From the NCBI GenBank assembly GCA_900537125.1, contig UNRJ01000003.1:124001-188000 (forward strand): a DNA stretch of 64,000 nt, given 5' to 3'. The position numbers were made by a program, and so were the translations under genes. A model generated the notes under the pieces. The model worked only from the letters and a program-made list of their open reading frames with translations, was not told the origin of the DNA and made no database searches. Shown piece after piece: positions 7,795-17,121 of this stretch. Source of the DNA: Rhodobacteraceae bacterium Alg238-R152. GTDB lineage: Bacteria > Pseudomonadota > Alphaproteobacteria > Rhodobacterales > Rhodobacteraceae. Position 1 is the first letter of the stretch. Each line of letters begins with the position of its first letter.

Positions 7795-9477
7795 ATGGGT
7801 GACAATCAGTTGATCGCGCAGCTGCGCAAAATTGTTGGCAAGCGTCATGTGTTAACTGGCGCACGCCGCACCCAACGATTTCGCAAAGGTTTTCGCTCCG
7901 GCGAAGGTGACGCGCTGGCCGTGGTGCAACCCTCCACGATTTTGGAGCAATGGCAGGTCCTGCAGGCCTGTGTTGCGGCAGACAAAATTGTCATCATGCA
8001 GGCCGCCAATACTGGCCTGACCGAAGGCTCCACCCCCAAAGGCACCTATGATCGTGAGGTTGTGCTCATCAACACCCGCCGCATGGATGACATTCACCTG
8101 ATCAAAGACGGCAAACAGGTGATTTCTTTCCCCGGCTCGACGCTTTTTAAGCTGGAAAAACTGCTCTCACCCATTGGCCGACAACCGCATTCGGTGATTG
8201 GCTCCTCTTGCATCGGCGCGTCAGTGGTGGGCGGTGTCTGCAACAACTCCGGCGGGTCGCTTGTGGAACGCGGTCCTAGTTACACCGAGCTCTCCATCTT
8301 TGCGCAAATTGCCGAGACAGGCGAGCTGCAACTGGTCAACCACCTCGGCATTGACCTCGGCGCCACGCCAGAGGAGATCCTGACCAATCTGCAATCAGGC
8401 ACATATCGTGTCGAAGACATCCATGATGACAATCGCCGCGCTTCTGACACGGATTATGCCCGCCGCGTGCGGGATGTGGATGCTCACAGCCCGGCGCGGT
8501 TTAACGCCGACAAGTCCCGCCTTTATGAGGCCGCAGGCTGCGCCGGAAAATTAGCTGTGTTTGCCGTGCGCCTGGACACCTACGCCAAGAATGATGCTGA
8601 AAAGACCTTCTATGTGGCCGCCTCAGACACCGCCGCGCTGGGTACCCTGCGCCGCCGCATTCTGAAAGATTTCAAAACCCTGCCGGTCAGCGCTGAATAT
8701 CTGCACGAGGATGTCTTTGACCTCTCCGATGTCTACGGCAAAGACACGATGGTGATGATCGACAAGCTGGGCACAGACCGTTTGCCGACGTTCTTCGCCC
8801 TCAAAGGCACGGTTGATGCCCGCCTGCAAAACGTGCCGGGTTTGAGGCATTTCACCGATCAGTTCATGCAGCTTGCCGCCCGTCTCTGGCCCAATGTGGT
8901 GCCCAAACGTATGCGGGCGTTCCGCAAGGCTTACCCGCACCATCTGATCCTGAAAATGCGAGACGGCGGCATTGCCGAGGCCCGCGCGTTGCTTGGTGAA
9001 ATGACCTCAAACGGTGCGCTCGACTTTTTTGAATGTGATGACCGCGAAGCCAAAATGGCAGGTCTCTTACGATTTGCCGCCGCCGGTGCTGCCGTGCGCT
9101 ACATGAATGTGCAAAGCGCGGAGGTCGAGGACATCATTGCGCTCGACATCGCCCTGCGCCGCAATGATGAGGATTGGTTTGAAACCCTGCCCAAGGAAAT
9201 CAACGATCAATTGGTCAGCAAGCTCTACTACGGCCACTTCATGTGCCATGTGCTGCATCAGGATTACATCGTGAAAAAGGGCTGCGATCCCAAAGCGCTC
9301 AAATCGGCGATGTTGGAGATTCTCGATCAGCGCGGCGCAGAATATCCCGCCGAACACAACGTCGGCCACCTCTATGCCGCCAAGCCGGACCTCGCCGCCT
9401 TCTACAAGTCCGTGGACCCCACCAACAGCTTGAACCCCGGCATCGGAAAAATGTCCCGTAAGAAGCACTACCAATAA
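7795..9477 (+). CDS. dld: Quinone-dependent D-lactate dehydrogenase
   Basis: 560-residue FAD flavoprotein close in length to Escherichia coli Dld (571). It oxidises D-lactate to pyruvate and passes electrons to quinone at the inner membrane. The N-terminal PCMH-type FAD domain shows MQAANTGLTEGSTP and SSCIGASVVGGVCNNSGGSL (nucleotide and flavin loops). The C-terminal membrane-binding part includes KRMRAFRKAYPHHLILKMRD. It ends with the family-like SLNPGIGKM. Starts at ATG 7795 with GTGAGGG upstream. Followed after 141 nt by an MscS channel gene on the same strand. Confidence 0.95.
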   Translation: MGDNQLIAQLRKIVGKRHVLTGARRTQRFRKGFRSGEGDALAVVQPSTILEQWQVLQACVAADKIVIMQAANTGLTEGSTPKGTYDREVVLINTRRMDDIHLIKDGKQVISFPGSTLFKLEKLLSPIGRQPHSVIGSSCIGASVVGGVCNNSGGSLVERGPSYTELSIFAQIAETGELQLVNHLGIDLGATPEEILTNLQSGTYRVEDIHDDNRRASDTDYARRVRDVDAHSPARFNADKSRLYEAAGCAGKLAVFAVRLDTYAKNDAEKTFYVAASDTAALGTLRRRILKDFKTLPVSAEYLHEDVFDLSDVYGKDTMVMIDKLGTDRLPTFFALKGTVDARLQNVPGLRHFTDQFMQLAARLWPNVVPKRMRAFRKAYPHHLILKMRDGGIAEARALLGEMTSNGALDFFECDDREAKMAGLLRFAAAGAAVRYMNVQSAEVEDIIALDIALRRNDEDWFETLPKEINDQLVSKLYYGHFMCHVLHQDYIVKKGCDPKALKSAMLEILDQRGAEYPAEHNVGHLYAAKPDLAAFYKSVDPTNSLNPGIGKMSRKKHYQ

Positions 9478-9618
9478 GGCGCGCTACAGGGTTTTGCAGG
9501 CCTTGGCGGTGCGGGAATGCGTAAACACACAGCATTTTCCCCGTGTTTTTGATTGAGTTACCAAAGCCCGCAAGGCAAGAGGTTATCCCAAACCTCAAAG
9601 ACAGCAAGCGGACATCTC

Positions 9619-10944
9619 ATGGACGGCAACGCCTTTCTCAACACAGCCCTCGAACATGTTGACCGCCTGTGGGGCATTGCCCAAGGCTGGCTGCTCAGCC
9701 CCGCCGCCTGGTCTCAATTTGGCCTGCTGCTCGTGGCGTATCTTGCCGCGCTTTATGCCAGCCGCAAATTGCACCCTCTCCTGGACCGTTGGCTCACGCC
9801 ACCAGAAGGCCAAGACAGCTACATCGCCCGCGCCCGCCGCTTTGTGTTGATGTTCCTGCCGCTGCTGCTGCCGCTTCTCGCTTACGTCTTCATTGGCATT
9901 GGCGAAAACGTGACCCGGTCGCTGTTTGGATCCGGCGCGGTGATTGCTTTTGGCAAACGTGTATTCCTGTTCCTGGCGGTGCGCATTCTGGTCAAAGAAA
10001 TCATCGCTGATCCGGTGATGAAGGTACTTGGCCGCTACCTGCTTGTGCCTATTGCAGGCCTTTATGCGCTGGGCATTCTGGATGAGGTCATGGCCTATCT
10101 GGACGCCACGGTTGTGCCGCTGGGCAACCTATCCTTCTCCGTGCTGTTTGCGATCCGTTTTGTCGTCGTGGCGAGCGCGATCTTCTGGCTTGGCCGCTGG
10201 TCCAACGAGCAATCCAGCCAGTTCATCAAAAAACAGGACGAGATGCGCCCGGCCATGCGCGAGCTCATCGCCAAAACGCTGGAAATCGGCATCTTTGGTG
10301 TCGCCTTCCTGCTGGTGATGAACATCATGGGCATCAACCTCACCTCCCTCGCCGTGCTCACCGGTGTGATTGGTGTGGGCCTTGGTTTTGGCCTGCAAAA
10401 GATTGCGTCGAACTTCATCTCCGGTGTGATCCTGCTGCTTGAAGGGCAGGCCACGGTGGGCGACTATGTGGAGCTGGACGGCGGCGAGGCCGGCACGATC
10501 ATCAAAATGACCGCCCGCGCCACCATTCTGGAAACCTACGATGGGCGCTGGATTGTGGTGCCCAACGAGGATTTCATCACCACCCGCGTGGTGAATTACT
10601 CCGACAGCGGCTCTGCAAACCGCTATGAGGCGCCGTTTTCCGTAAGCTACGACACCGACATCAACAAAGTGCCGGACATTATCGAGGTTGCCGTGGCCAA
10701 ACACCCCGGCGTACTCAACGACCCGTTCCCGCCAGATTGCGAGTTGCGCGGTTTTGGCGACAACGGTGTGGATTTTGCCGTGGAGTTCTGGGTCGAAGGC
10801 ATCGACGATGGCCGCAACAAATTCACCTCTGATGTGCTTTTCCTGATCTGGAACGCACTCAAGGACGAAGGCATCACCATTCCGTATCCGCAGCGTGTGG
10901 TGGAACTCAAAACCCCGCTGCCCTCGTCTCTGACAACCACGTGA
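9619..10944 (+). CDS. MscS-family mechanosensitive channel
   Basis: 441-residue inner-membrane channel of the small-conductance type that opens on membrane tension during osmotic downshift. Four hydrophobic segments precede the pore helix, which is GVIGVGLGFGLQKIASNFISG (spacing of Gly/Ala typical of MscS TM3). The beta domain follows with GDYVELDGGEAGTI and RWIVVPNEDFITTRVVNYS. The ATG at 9619 is preferred over an upstream TTG in the same frame. Its stop overlaps the next gene's GTG start by 4 bp (GTGA). Confidence 0.92.
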   Translation: MDGNAFLNTALEHVDRLWGIAQGWLLSPAAWSQFGLLLVAYLAALYASRKLHPLLDRWLTPPEGQDSYIARARRFVLMFLPLLLPLLAYVFIGIGENVTRSLFGSGAVIAFGKRVFLFLAVRILVKEIIADPVMKVLGRYLLVPIAGLYALGILDEVMAYLDATVVPLGNLSFSVLFAIRFVVVASAIFWLGRWSNEQSSQFIKKQDEMRPAMRELIAKTLEIGIFGVAFLLVMNIMGINLTSLAVLTGVIGVGLGFGLQKIASNFISGVILLLEGQATVGDYVELDGGEAGTIIKMTARATILETYDGRWIVVPNEDFITTRVVNYSDSGSANRYEAPFSVSYDTDINKVPDIIEVAVAKHPGVLNDPFPPDCELRGFGDNGVDFAVEFWVEGIDDGRNKFTSDVLFLIWNALKDEGITIPYPQRVVELKTPLPSSLTTT

Positions 10945-12098
10945 CCGACGCGCTGATCATAGGCGCAGGCCCCGCTGGCCTTATGGCCGCCGATGTGATT
11001 TCCGCGGCGGGCCATTCCGTTGTGGTGGCAGAGGCCAAACCCTCCGTGGCGCGCAAGTTCCTGATGGCGGGCAAATCCGGCCTCAACTTGACCAAAAACG
11101 AGCCGTTTGAGTCCTTCCTGAGCCACTATCACGAAGCCGCCGCCACCTTGCGTCCTATGCTTGAGGCTTTTGGCCCCAAGGATGTCGCCACCTGGGCCGA
11201 AGACCTGGGGCAGGAGATGTTCACCGGCTCCTCCGGCCGTGTTTTCCCCAAAGTCATGAAAGCCTCACCGTTATTGCGTGCCTGGCTCACCAGGTTGTCT
11301 GACCAGGGCGTAGACATCCGCACCCGCTGGCGCTGGACCGGCGGCAACTACACTTTTGAAACGCTAAGTGGCCAACAAGAGATCATCCCCAAGGTATGCG
11401 TGTTGGCCTGCGGCGGTGCCAGCTGGGCGCGGCTTGGCTCTGACGGCGCATGGGCAGATTGGCTAAAAGCCCCGCTCGCGCCCTTCAAACCCGCCAACAT
11501 GGGCTTTGAAGTGGATTGGTCCCCCCATATGGCCCGCCACTTCGGCACGCCAATCAAAAACGTGACGCTCTCGGCGGGCGACACCTCCCTGCGCGCCGAA
11601 TTTGTCATCTCCGAACGCGGCCTTGAAGGCGGTGGTATCTACGCCGTCTCCCGCCCCATGCGCGATGGAGCCACGCTCCACCTCGACCTGCTGCCAAACA
11701 TGAGCCTTGAGGACATCCGCACGCGCTTATCTCGGCCCAAAGGCAAAATGAGTCGCGCCAACTTCCTGCGCAAAGCCCTCAAGCTCTCGCCGGAAAAACA
11801 GGCCCTGCTGGTGGAGTTTGGCCAGCTGCTGCCAGAGGATCTCGCGCCACTCCTCAAAGCTTTGCCAATCACCCACGCGGGCCCACGCCCAATAGATGAG
11901 GCGATCAGCACCGCAGGCGGCCTGCGCCTCGACGCTCTCGACCAAAACCTCATGCTCAAGGCTGCCCCAGGCACCTTTGCCGCAGGTGAAATGCTCGATT
12001 GGGAGGCGCCCACCGGCGGCTACCTGCTTACCGCCTGCCTCGCCACAGGGCGCTGGGCCGGAGCAGGCGCGCGCGATTGGCTATCGCGCACCCCCTAG
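10941..12098 (+). CDS. TIGR03862-type flavoprotein (HI0933-like oxidoreductase)
   Basis: 385-residue FAD protein. The dinucleotide-binding loop is LIIGAGPAGLMAADVISAAG at the N-terminus. KFLMAGKSGLNLTKNE and GSSGRVFPKVMKASPLL are hallmarks of the HI0933/PP_4765-like flavoproteins of unknown physiological substrate. The C-terminal FAAGEMLDWEAPTGGYLL is the FAD ribityl-binding segment. Starts with GTG inside the MscS stop, so translation is coupled. Ends 60 nt before the convergent GST gene; the gap holds a two-hairpin element. Confidence 0.88.
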   Translation: MTDALIIGAGPAGLMAADVISAAGHSVVVAEAKPSVARKFLMAGKSGLNLTKNEPFESFLSHYHEAAATLRPMLEAFGPKDVATWAEDLGQEMFTGSSGRVFPKVMKASPLLRAWLTRLSDQGVDIRTRWRWTGGNYTFETLSGQQEIIPKVCVLACGGASWARLGSDGAWADWLKAPLAPFKPANMGFEVDWSPHMARHFGTPIKNVTLSAGDTSLRAEFVISERGLEGGGIYAVSRPMRDGATLHLDLLPNMSLEDIRTRLSRPKGKMSRANFLRKALKLSPEKQALLVEFGQLLPEDLAPLLKALPITHAGPRPIDEAISTAGGLRLDALDQNLMLKAAPGTFAAGEMLDWEAPTGGYLLTACLATGRWAGAGARDWLSRTP

Positions 12099-12100
12099 CA

Positions 12101-12160
12101 TTCACAGTCCAAAAGTATCCCGGGGTGACTTGGCCAAAGGCCAAGAGGGGCTGGCCCCTC
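12101..12160 (-). repeat. Two-hairpin gene-end element, copy A
   Basis: Read on the minus strand right after the GST gene. Hairpin 1: 6-bp GAGGGG/CCCCTC (12145-12160), overlapping the GST stop codon. Hairpin 2: CTTGGCC/GGCCAAG with AAA loop (12129-12145). Then a core CACCCCGGGATAC...GGACTGTGAA (12127 down to 12101). Same layout as 26850-26915 and 29556-29619, with different stem sequences. Confidence 0.75.
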
Positions 12161-12749
12161 ACTTTTTCTTTGGCAGCAGCCGCTGAAACGCATCCCGTCC
12201 CCGCGTGACTTTGATGTAGCCCAACAGCTCTTCATTGTCGGTTGGGAAGCCCTCAAACTTCGCCCAGGTCGCGCAGTGGGTCAGGATGATATCGGGCACG
12301 GTGATCTCTTCGCCCATCAAATAGGTGCCTTGCCGACGGCGCAGCACGTTTTTGAGCCCGCGACGGTACTCCCACATCAAAGTGCCTTTGATGGCAGGTA
12401 CTTTTCGTGCGTCTGGCAAAATGAAGTTGTGACGGCTTGCGGTCCACAATCCTGCTTCCACCTCATCGAGAATCTGCTGCGTAAAGCTGTCCTGTTGCGC
12501 GCGTTCTATGGTCCCCGCCGGATAGGTCAGATTTTGATGTTTGTCTGCCAGATAGGTCAGGATCGCCGTGCTGTCGATGATCGCCGCGTCGCCATCTTTT
12601 AGGATCGGGATTTTTCCTGAGGGGTTTAGCGCGCTTACCACCTCGGAATGCGGCTTTTCCGGCGACAGCTTGTAAGGCTGGCCCAGCTCTTCCAACATCC
12701 ACACCACGCGAAACGCGCGGCTGGTGGGGCTTCCGATCACTTCGTACAT
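12159..12749 (-). CDS. Glutathione S-transferase family protein
   Basis: 196-residue cytosolic GST. The N-terminal thioredoxin-fold domain shows MYEVIGSPTSRAFRVVWMLEE; Ser8/Thr10 in this SPTSR motif occupy the place of the catalytic Ser/Tyr. NPSGKIPIL and DSTAILTYLADK are the cis-proline and glutathione gamma-glutamyl binding elements. The C-terminal helical domain has ITVPDIILTHCATWA. The ATG at 12749 has a perfect AGGAGG, so longer versions of the frame are rejected. Substrate unknown. Convergent with the flavoprotein gene. Confidence 0.92.
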   Translation of the reverse strand: MYEVIGSPTSRAFRVVWMLEELGQPYKLSPEKPHSEVVSALNPSGKIPILKDGDAAIIDSTAILTYLADKHQNLTYPAGTIERAQQDSFTQQILDEVEAGLWTASRHNFILPDARKVPAIKGTLMWEYRRGLKNVLRRRQGTYLMGEEITVPDIILTHCATWAKFEGFPTDNEELLGYIKVTRGRDAFQRLLPKKK

Positions 12750-12835
12750 GGCATCCTCCTTGCTCTTGGGAGGCAGACTGCCCGTCGAAATCTCATGAAA
12801 CAAGTGTCCCGTGGCTTCGTGACGCCTCGTCGCGT

Positions 12836-13867
12836 TTAGCGCCCGCGCTGGCCTAACATGGCCAACCGCAAGAACAGCCGCTCCACCAGCGCCATCTCCG
12901 GTGCGCGCTGACCGGCTGAGCGCAGCTGCAAGTCGGTGTCGGTCAAGCCGGTCAAAGCCTGTTCCAGTTTTGGCGCGCCCCAACTAGACGCCTGCCGCAC
13001 CATGCGATCGCGTCTTGGGCCAAAAATGGGTGGTCGCATCCGGGCAATGCCCGCCGCCGCCCCGCCGGGGTCTGCTGCCGCGCCATAAAGCGCCCGGAAA
13101 TGCCGGGTTGCCGAGATGAGCAGCAACACAGGATTCACGCCCTGCGCCTGCAATTTGCGCAACACCGGACCAATTTCGCGCGCACGGCCCTCCGCCACGA
13201 TGTTCAAAATGTCATCCAGCGCCGCCTCGGTGGACACAGGTGCACAGGCCGCCACATCCTCAGACGTCACTGGCAGGTCATCTTTGAACTTATAGAGCGC
13301 CAGTTTTTCACAGGTCTGCCGGAAATCCCCTGGGTCCAGCTCGCGCGCCAGATTGAACAGGTCGGTCATCGCCTCATGCTCAACATTGCTGAGGCCCGCG
13401 GCTTTTAGGTCGGCCTCAATTTCCTCGCGGCTGGGCGGATCGTTGTAAATCCCCACGGCATAGGCATTGCGATGGGTCTCAAACGCCTTGCGCATCTTGG
13501 AGCTGGCCTTGAGCTGCCCGGCGGTCACAACAATCGGCGCATCGCCCTCGGCCCAATCTTCCAACGCGCTCACAATCGCCGGCGCCCCCGCATCGGTGGC
13601 CCCTTCGACAAACACCACGCGCGGACCAGGGAAAAAGCTCACCTCTTTGATGGCATCCAGAACGGCAGCCTTGTCTTTACGTAAATCCGCGCCGGGAATG
13701 CGCGTCAGCCGCATTTCTTCTTCGCCCTGCGGCCCAATCAGCGCCGCAATCACCTCTTGGCGTTTCAGCGCCACCCGCATCGCGTCAGGCCCGTAAATCA
13801 ACAGGCCCGTGCGGTCTGCATCCGGTTTAGCAAAGTAGCGATTGGCGTCCCGCGCAGAAAGCTTCAT
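12836..13867 (-). CDS. holA: DNA polymerase III subunit delta
   Basis: 343-residue clamp-loader subunit; it opens the beta sliding clamp. The start [27 protein letters not shown], the VRLIPGADL-like TRIPGADLRKD and the later LEDWAEGDAPIVVTAGQLKASSKMRK match the delta family. PVLLLISATRHFRALY lies in the C-terminal collar domain. Overlaps the lptE stop by 4 bp, so it is the last gene of the leuS-lptE-holA operon that is conserved in alphaproteobacteria. Confidence 0.94.
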   Translation of the reverse strand: MKLSARDANRYFAKPDADRTGLLIYGPDAMRVALKRQEVIAALIGPQGEEEMRLTRIPGADLRKDKAAVLDAIKEVSFFPGPRVVFVEGATDAGAPAIVSALEDWAEGDAPIVVTAGQLKASSKMRKAFETHRNAYAVGIYNDPPSREEIEADLKAAGLSNVEHEAMTDLFNLARELDPGDFRQTCEKLALYKFKDDLPVTSEDVAACAPVSTEAALDDILNIVAEGRAREIGPVLRKLQAQGVNPVLLLISATRHFRALYGAAADPGGAAAGIARMRPPIFGPRRDRMVRQASSWGAPKLEQALTGLTDTDLQLRSAGQRAPEMALVERLFLRLAMLGQRGR

Positions 13868-14370
13868 GTCGCCTCGGACACCGCAAAAGCTTGCAGGTCG
13901 ACCACAATCCGATCCGCCAGAATCACCATCAGGCGCTCATAAGCATCGTCCTTCGCGGCCAACTCGGAAACCGTGCTACCGCTTGCTGAATAGCTAGTGA
14001 AGCTCGACACTTTGCCGGTGGTGCGCACCGCTTTGTCATCTATCCCACGCAGCGCGTAGGTCACGGAACCGGTCACGTCATAGCGGTTGGTCACTTGGGC
14101 TGAGGTCCGACCCACACCCCGCTCGTCCAGAAGCAGAGCCAAAGACAGGCCAAATTCCGGCGCGCTGCCAGGTTGGCCCAACCGGTTCTCCAACTCGCGC
14201 ACCAAAAGATAGCTTTCGCTGGCCTTGGGTTCATCCACGAGGATGTTGTTGAGCAGCGAGGAAGCTGCCCCATCCGGTCCGTAGACAGGTTCAAATCCAC
14301 AGCCGCTGAGGGTGGTGCCTCCCAGTGCGGCTGCAGACAACATAAAGAAACGGCGGTTAAACGACGACAT
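13864..14370 (-). CDS. lptE: LPS-assembly lipoprotein LptE
   Basis: 168-residue lipoprotein. An [21 protein letters not shown] signal with lipobox LSGC leads to FEPVYGPDG, the family's conserved beginning. LptE plugs the LptD barrel and helps insert lipopolysaccharide in the outer membrane. The overlap with leuS upstream (14 bp) and holA downstream (4 bp) is the usual alphaproteobacterial order. The two Arg before the hydrophobic stretch resemble a Tat signal but lipoprotein export by Sec is likely. Confidence 0.9.
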   Translation of the reverse strand: MSSFNRRFFMLSAAALGGTTLSGCGFEPVYGPDGAASSLLNNILVDEPKASESYLLVRELENRLGQPGSAPEFGLSLALLLDERGVGRTSAQVTNRYDVTGSVTYALRGIDDKAVRTTGKVSSFTSYSASGSTVSELAAKDDAYERLMVILADRIVVDLQAFAVSEAT

Positions 14371-16933
14371 TCACAATCCGACCGGGGACAACAATCATCT
14401 TTTTGGGCTGGGCCCCATCCAGCGCTCGCTGAACAGCTTCATGCGCCAGCGCCAGCTTTTCAACCTCTTCTTTTGGCATGTCTTTGGCCACGGTGATTTC
14501 CCCGCGCCGTTTGCCGTTGATCTGAATTGGCAAAGTCACGTTGGCTTCCACCAACATCGCCTCATCCGCCACAGGCCAGGCCGCGTTCACAATCAGACCT
14601 TCGCCGCCCTGATGCGCCCAGATGTCTTCCGCGAGGTGCGGTGTCATCGGCGACATCAGCTGTGCCAGCGTCATGATCGCTTCGCGTTTGGCGGCTTTAC
14701 CTGCCTTGGATTTGGCGATGGTGTTGGTGAAAGCGTACAGCTTCGCGATAGACGCGTTGAAGCCAAAGCTCTCCACACCCAGCGTCACATCGCGGATCGC
14801 CTTGTGCGTCTCGCGCAGCAACTCGTCGTCGCCCTGACCTTTGGCACCATCGTCCATCTCGCCGATCTTGTCACAGAGGGTCCAAACGCGGGTCAGGTGC
14901 TTGTAGGCCGCCTCTGCGCCGGAGGCAGTCCACTCCACATCCCGCTCGGGCGGGCTGTCAGACAGCACAAACCAGCGCGCGGTATCGGCGCCAAAGGCGG
15001 TGATGATATCAACCGGGTCCACCACGTTGTTTTTGGACTTGGACATCTTGGCGGATGGAATGACCTCGACATTCTCGCCGGTGTCCTTCACCACAACGCT
15101 GCCATCACGGTCTTCGACCTCAGCGGGGTAGTGATAGACCGGACGGCCATTTTTGTCGGTGCGCTCTGCGTTCTTATAGATCGCGTGAGTCACCATGCCC
15201 TGTGTGAACAGAGCATCAAACGGCTCTTTTGCGCTTTCCGGCAGATGGCCACAGATGTGCATCGCCCGCGCAAAGAAGCGCGAATACAGCAGGTGCAAAA
15301 TCGCGTGCTCAATGCCGCCGATATACTGATCGACGTTCATCCAATAGGCAGCATCTTCCGCCACGGTTGGCGTGTCTGCTTTAGGCGCTGTAAATCGCGC
15401 AAAGTACCAGGAGCTGTCCACAAATGTGTCCATCGTGTCGGTTTCACGTTTCGCAGGCGCGCCACAGTTCGGGCAGGAGCAGTCGCGCCAGCTTGGGTGA
15501 CGGTCGAGTGGATTGCCGGGCACAGAGAAATCAATCGCCTTGCCGTCCTCATCATACGGCAGTGCAATTGGCAGGTTCTCTTTCTTCTCCGGCACCACGC
15601 CGCAGTCTTCACAATGCACCACCGGAATCGGACAACCCCAATAGCGCTGACGGCTCAGACCCCAGTCACGCAGGCGGAAGTTGGTCACACCTTTGCCCCA
15701 ACCGGCCTTCTCCGCAAAATCGATGGTTACATCGATGGCTTCCTGACCGGTGGCTTCATCCAAACCGGCAAAATGGTTTTGCCATTTCACCTTTTCTTCT
15801 TTGGTAGGCACAAACGCGGTGTTCTCCACCGGTGTTTCGTCGCCAATGGCAAAGAAGGTGTCGACAACCGGCAGGTCATACTTGCGGCAGAAGTCTAAAT
15901 CCCGCTGGTCATGTGCGGGGCAGGCAAAAATCGCGCCAGTGCCGTAGTCCATCAGAATGAAGTTCGCGATCCAGACCGGCAGCTCCCAGTCGGGGTTCAG
16001 CGGATGTTTCACGCGAAGGCCAGTGTCATAGCCCAGCTTTTCACCGGTCTCGATGGCTTCTTCTGTGGTGCCCCCCTTGCGGCACTCCGCCACAAAGGCC
16101 GCGACCTCAGGATTGGACGCTTCCAACTCTTTGGCAATCGGGTGGTCTGGAGAAATCCCCACAAAAGACGCGCCCATCAACGTGTCGGGGCGAGTCGTGT
16201 AAACGGTGATATCTTCGCCACCATCAGTGCGCTCAAAGCCAAACTCCAAGCCACGTGACTTGCCGATCCAGTTCTCCTGCATCAGCCGCACCTTCGCAGG
16301 CCAGTTGTCCAAGTCGTCCAGCGCGGTCAGCAGCTCGTCGGAATAGTCGGAGATTTTGAAGAACCACTGCGTCAGCTCGCGGCGTTCCACCAATGCACCA
16401 GAGCGCCAACCGCGGCCCGCTTCAACCTGCTCATTGGCGAGCACGGTCATATCCACCGGATCCCAGTTCACCACCGCGTTCTTGCGATACACCAGACCTT
16501 CTTGCAGGAAGTCGAGGAACAACGCCTGCTGCTGCCCGTAATAAGCCTCATCACAAGTGGCAAACATGCGCGACCAATCCAGCGACAGGCCCAATGGCTT
16601 CATCTGCTCAACCATCGTGTCGATGTTGGAATAGGTCCAATCCTTGGGGTGACCGCCGGAGGCCATCGCGGCGTTTTCCGCTGGCATACCAAAGGCATCA
16701 AACCCCATCGGGTGCAGCACATTGTGGCCCGTGGAAATCTTGTAGCGCGCAATCACGTCACCCATGGTGTAGTTGCGGACGTGGCCCATGTGCAGCTTGC
16801 CAGACGGGTAGGGGAACATCTCCAGGACGTAATACTTGGGTTTGCTCTCATCCCGAACGGCCTTGAAGGTCTCGGTCTTGGCCCAGGCGTCCTGCCAGCG
16901 GGCTTCAATCTCTGCGGGGCTATAGCGCGACAT
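14357..16933 (-). CDS. leuS: Leucyl-tRNA synthetase
   Basis: 858-residue class Ia synthetase that charges tRNA-Leu. HIGH-like motif HMGH is in [19 protein letters not shown] near residues 43-60. The editing (CP1) domain has [20 protein letters not shown] zinc-ribbon-like CXXC pair is seen in [10 protein letters not shown] and [23 protein letters not shown] is exact ([14 protein letters not shown]). The start at 16933 ([14 protein letters not shown]) is the standard N-terminus with AAAAGG upstream, preferred over an in-frame ATG six codons earlier. First gene of the leuS-lptE-holA operon. Confidence 0.98.
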   Translation of the reverse strand: MSRYSPAEIEARWQDAWAKTETFKAVRDESKPKYYVLEMFPYPSGKLHMGHVRNYTMGDVIARYKISTGHNVLHPMGFDAFGMPAENAAMASGGHPKDWTYSNIDTMVEQMKPLGLSLDWSRMFATCDEAYYGQQQALFLDFLQEGLVYRKNAVVNWDPVDMTVLANEQVEAGRGWRSGALVERRELTQWFFKISDYSDELLTALDDLDNWPAKVRLMQENWIGKSRGLEFGFERTDGGEDITVYTTRPDTLMGASFVGISPDHPIAKELEASNPEVAAFVAECRKGGTTEEAIETGEKLGYDTGLRVKHPLNPDWELPVWIANFILMDYGTGAIFACPAHDQRDLDFCRKYDLPVVDTFFAIGDETPVENTAFVPTKEEKVKWQNHFAGLDEATGQEAIDVTIDFAEKAGWGKGVTNFRLRDWGLSRQRYWGCPIPVVHCEDCGVVPEKKENLPIALPYDEDGKAIDFSVPGNPLDRHPSWRDCSCPNCGAPAKRETDTMDTFVDSSWYFARFTAPKADTPTVAEDAAYWMNVDQYIGGIEHAILHLLYSRFFARAMHICGHLPESAKEPFDALFTQGMVTHAIYKNAERTDKNGRPVYHYPAEVEDRDGSVVVKDTGENVEVIPSAKMSKSKNNVVDPVDIITAFGADTARWFVLSDSPPERDVEWTASGAEAAYKHLTRVWTLCDKIGEMDDGAKGQGDDELLRETHKAIRDVTLGVESFGFNASIAKLYAFTNTIAKSKAGKAAKREAIMTLAQLMSPMTPHLAEDIWAHQGGEGLIVNAAWPVADEAMLVEANVTLPIQINGKRRGEITVAKDMPKEEVEKLALAHEAVQRALDGAQPKKMIVVPGRIVNVVV

Positions 16934-17121
16934 GCGGTGGCACCTTTTCATCTATTCGTGTCAGCCACCTCAAAAGCGTGGCGCGGGTTGCGCAAGGTGA
17001 TAGGACGCCCGCGCCCCTTGGTCCAGTCAGAAGCGCCGCAATTTGACTTATCCCGTGGCTTACGGCGGCCAATTTTCGCGCTATACACGTCTGAGACGAA
17101 CATTTGAGACAGGTCATTGGC

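Noticed and set aside
14312..15898. A 528-codon plus-strand frame opposite leuS
   Set aside because: It is the antisense of a certain leuS; its protein is His/Arg/Val-rich with no motif. Similar long frames opposite ftsK (48316-49626), the RNA methyltransferase (29570-30829) and the dehydrogenases are rejected for the same reason.
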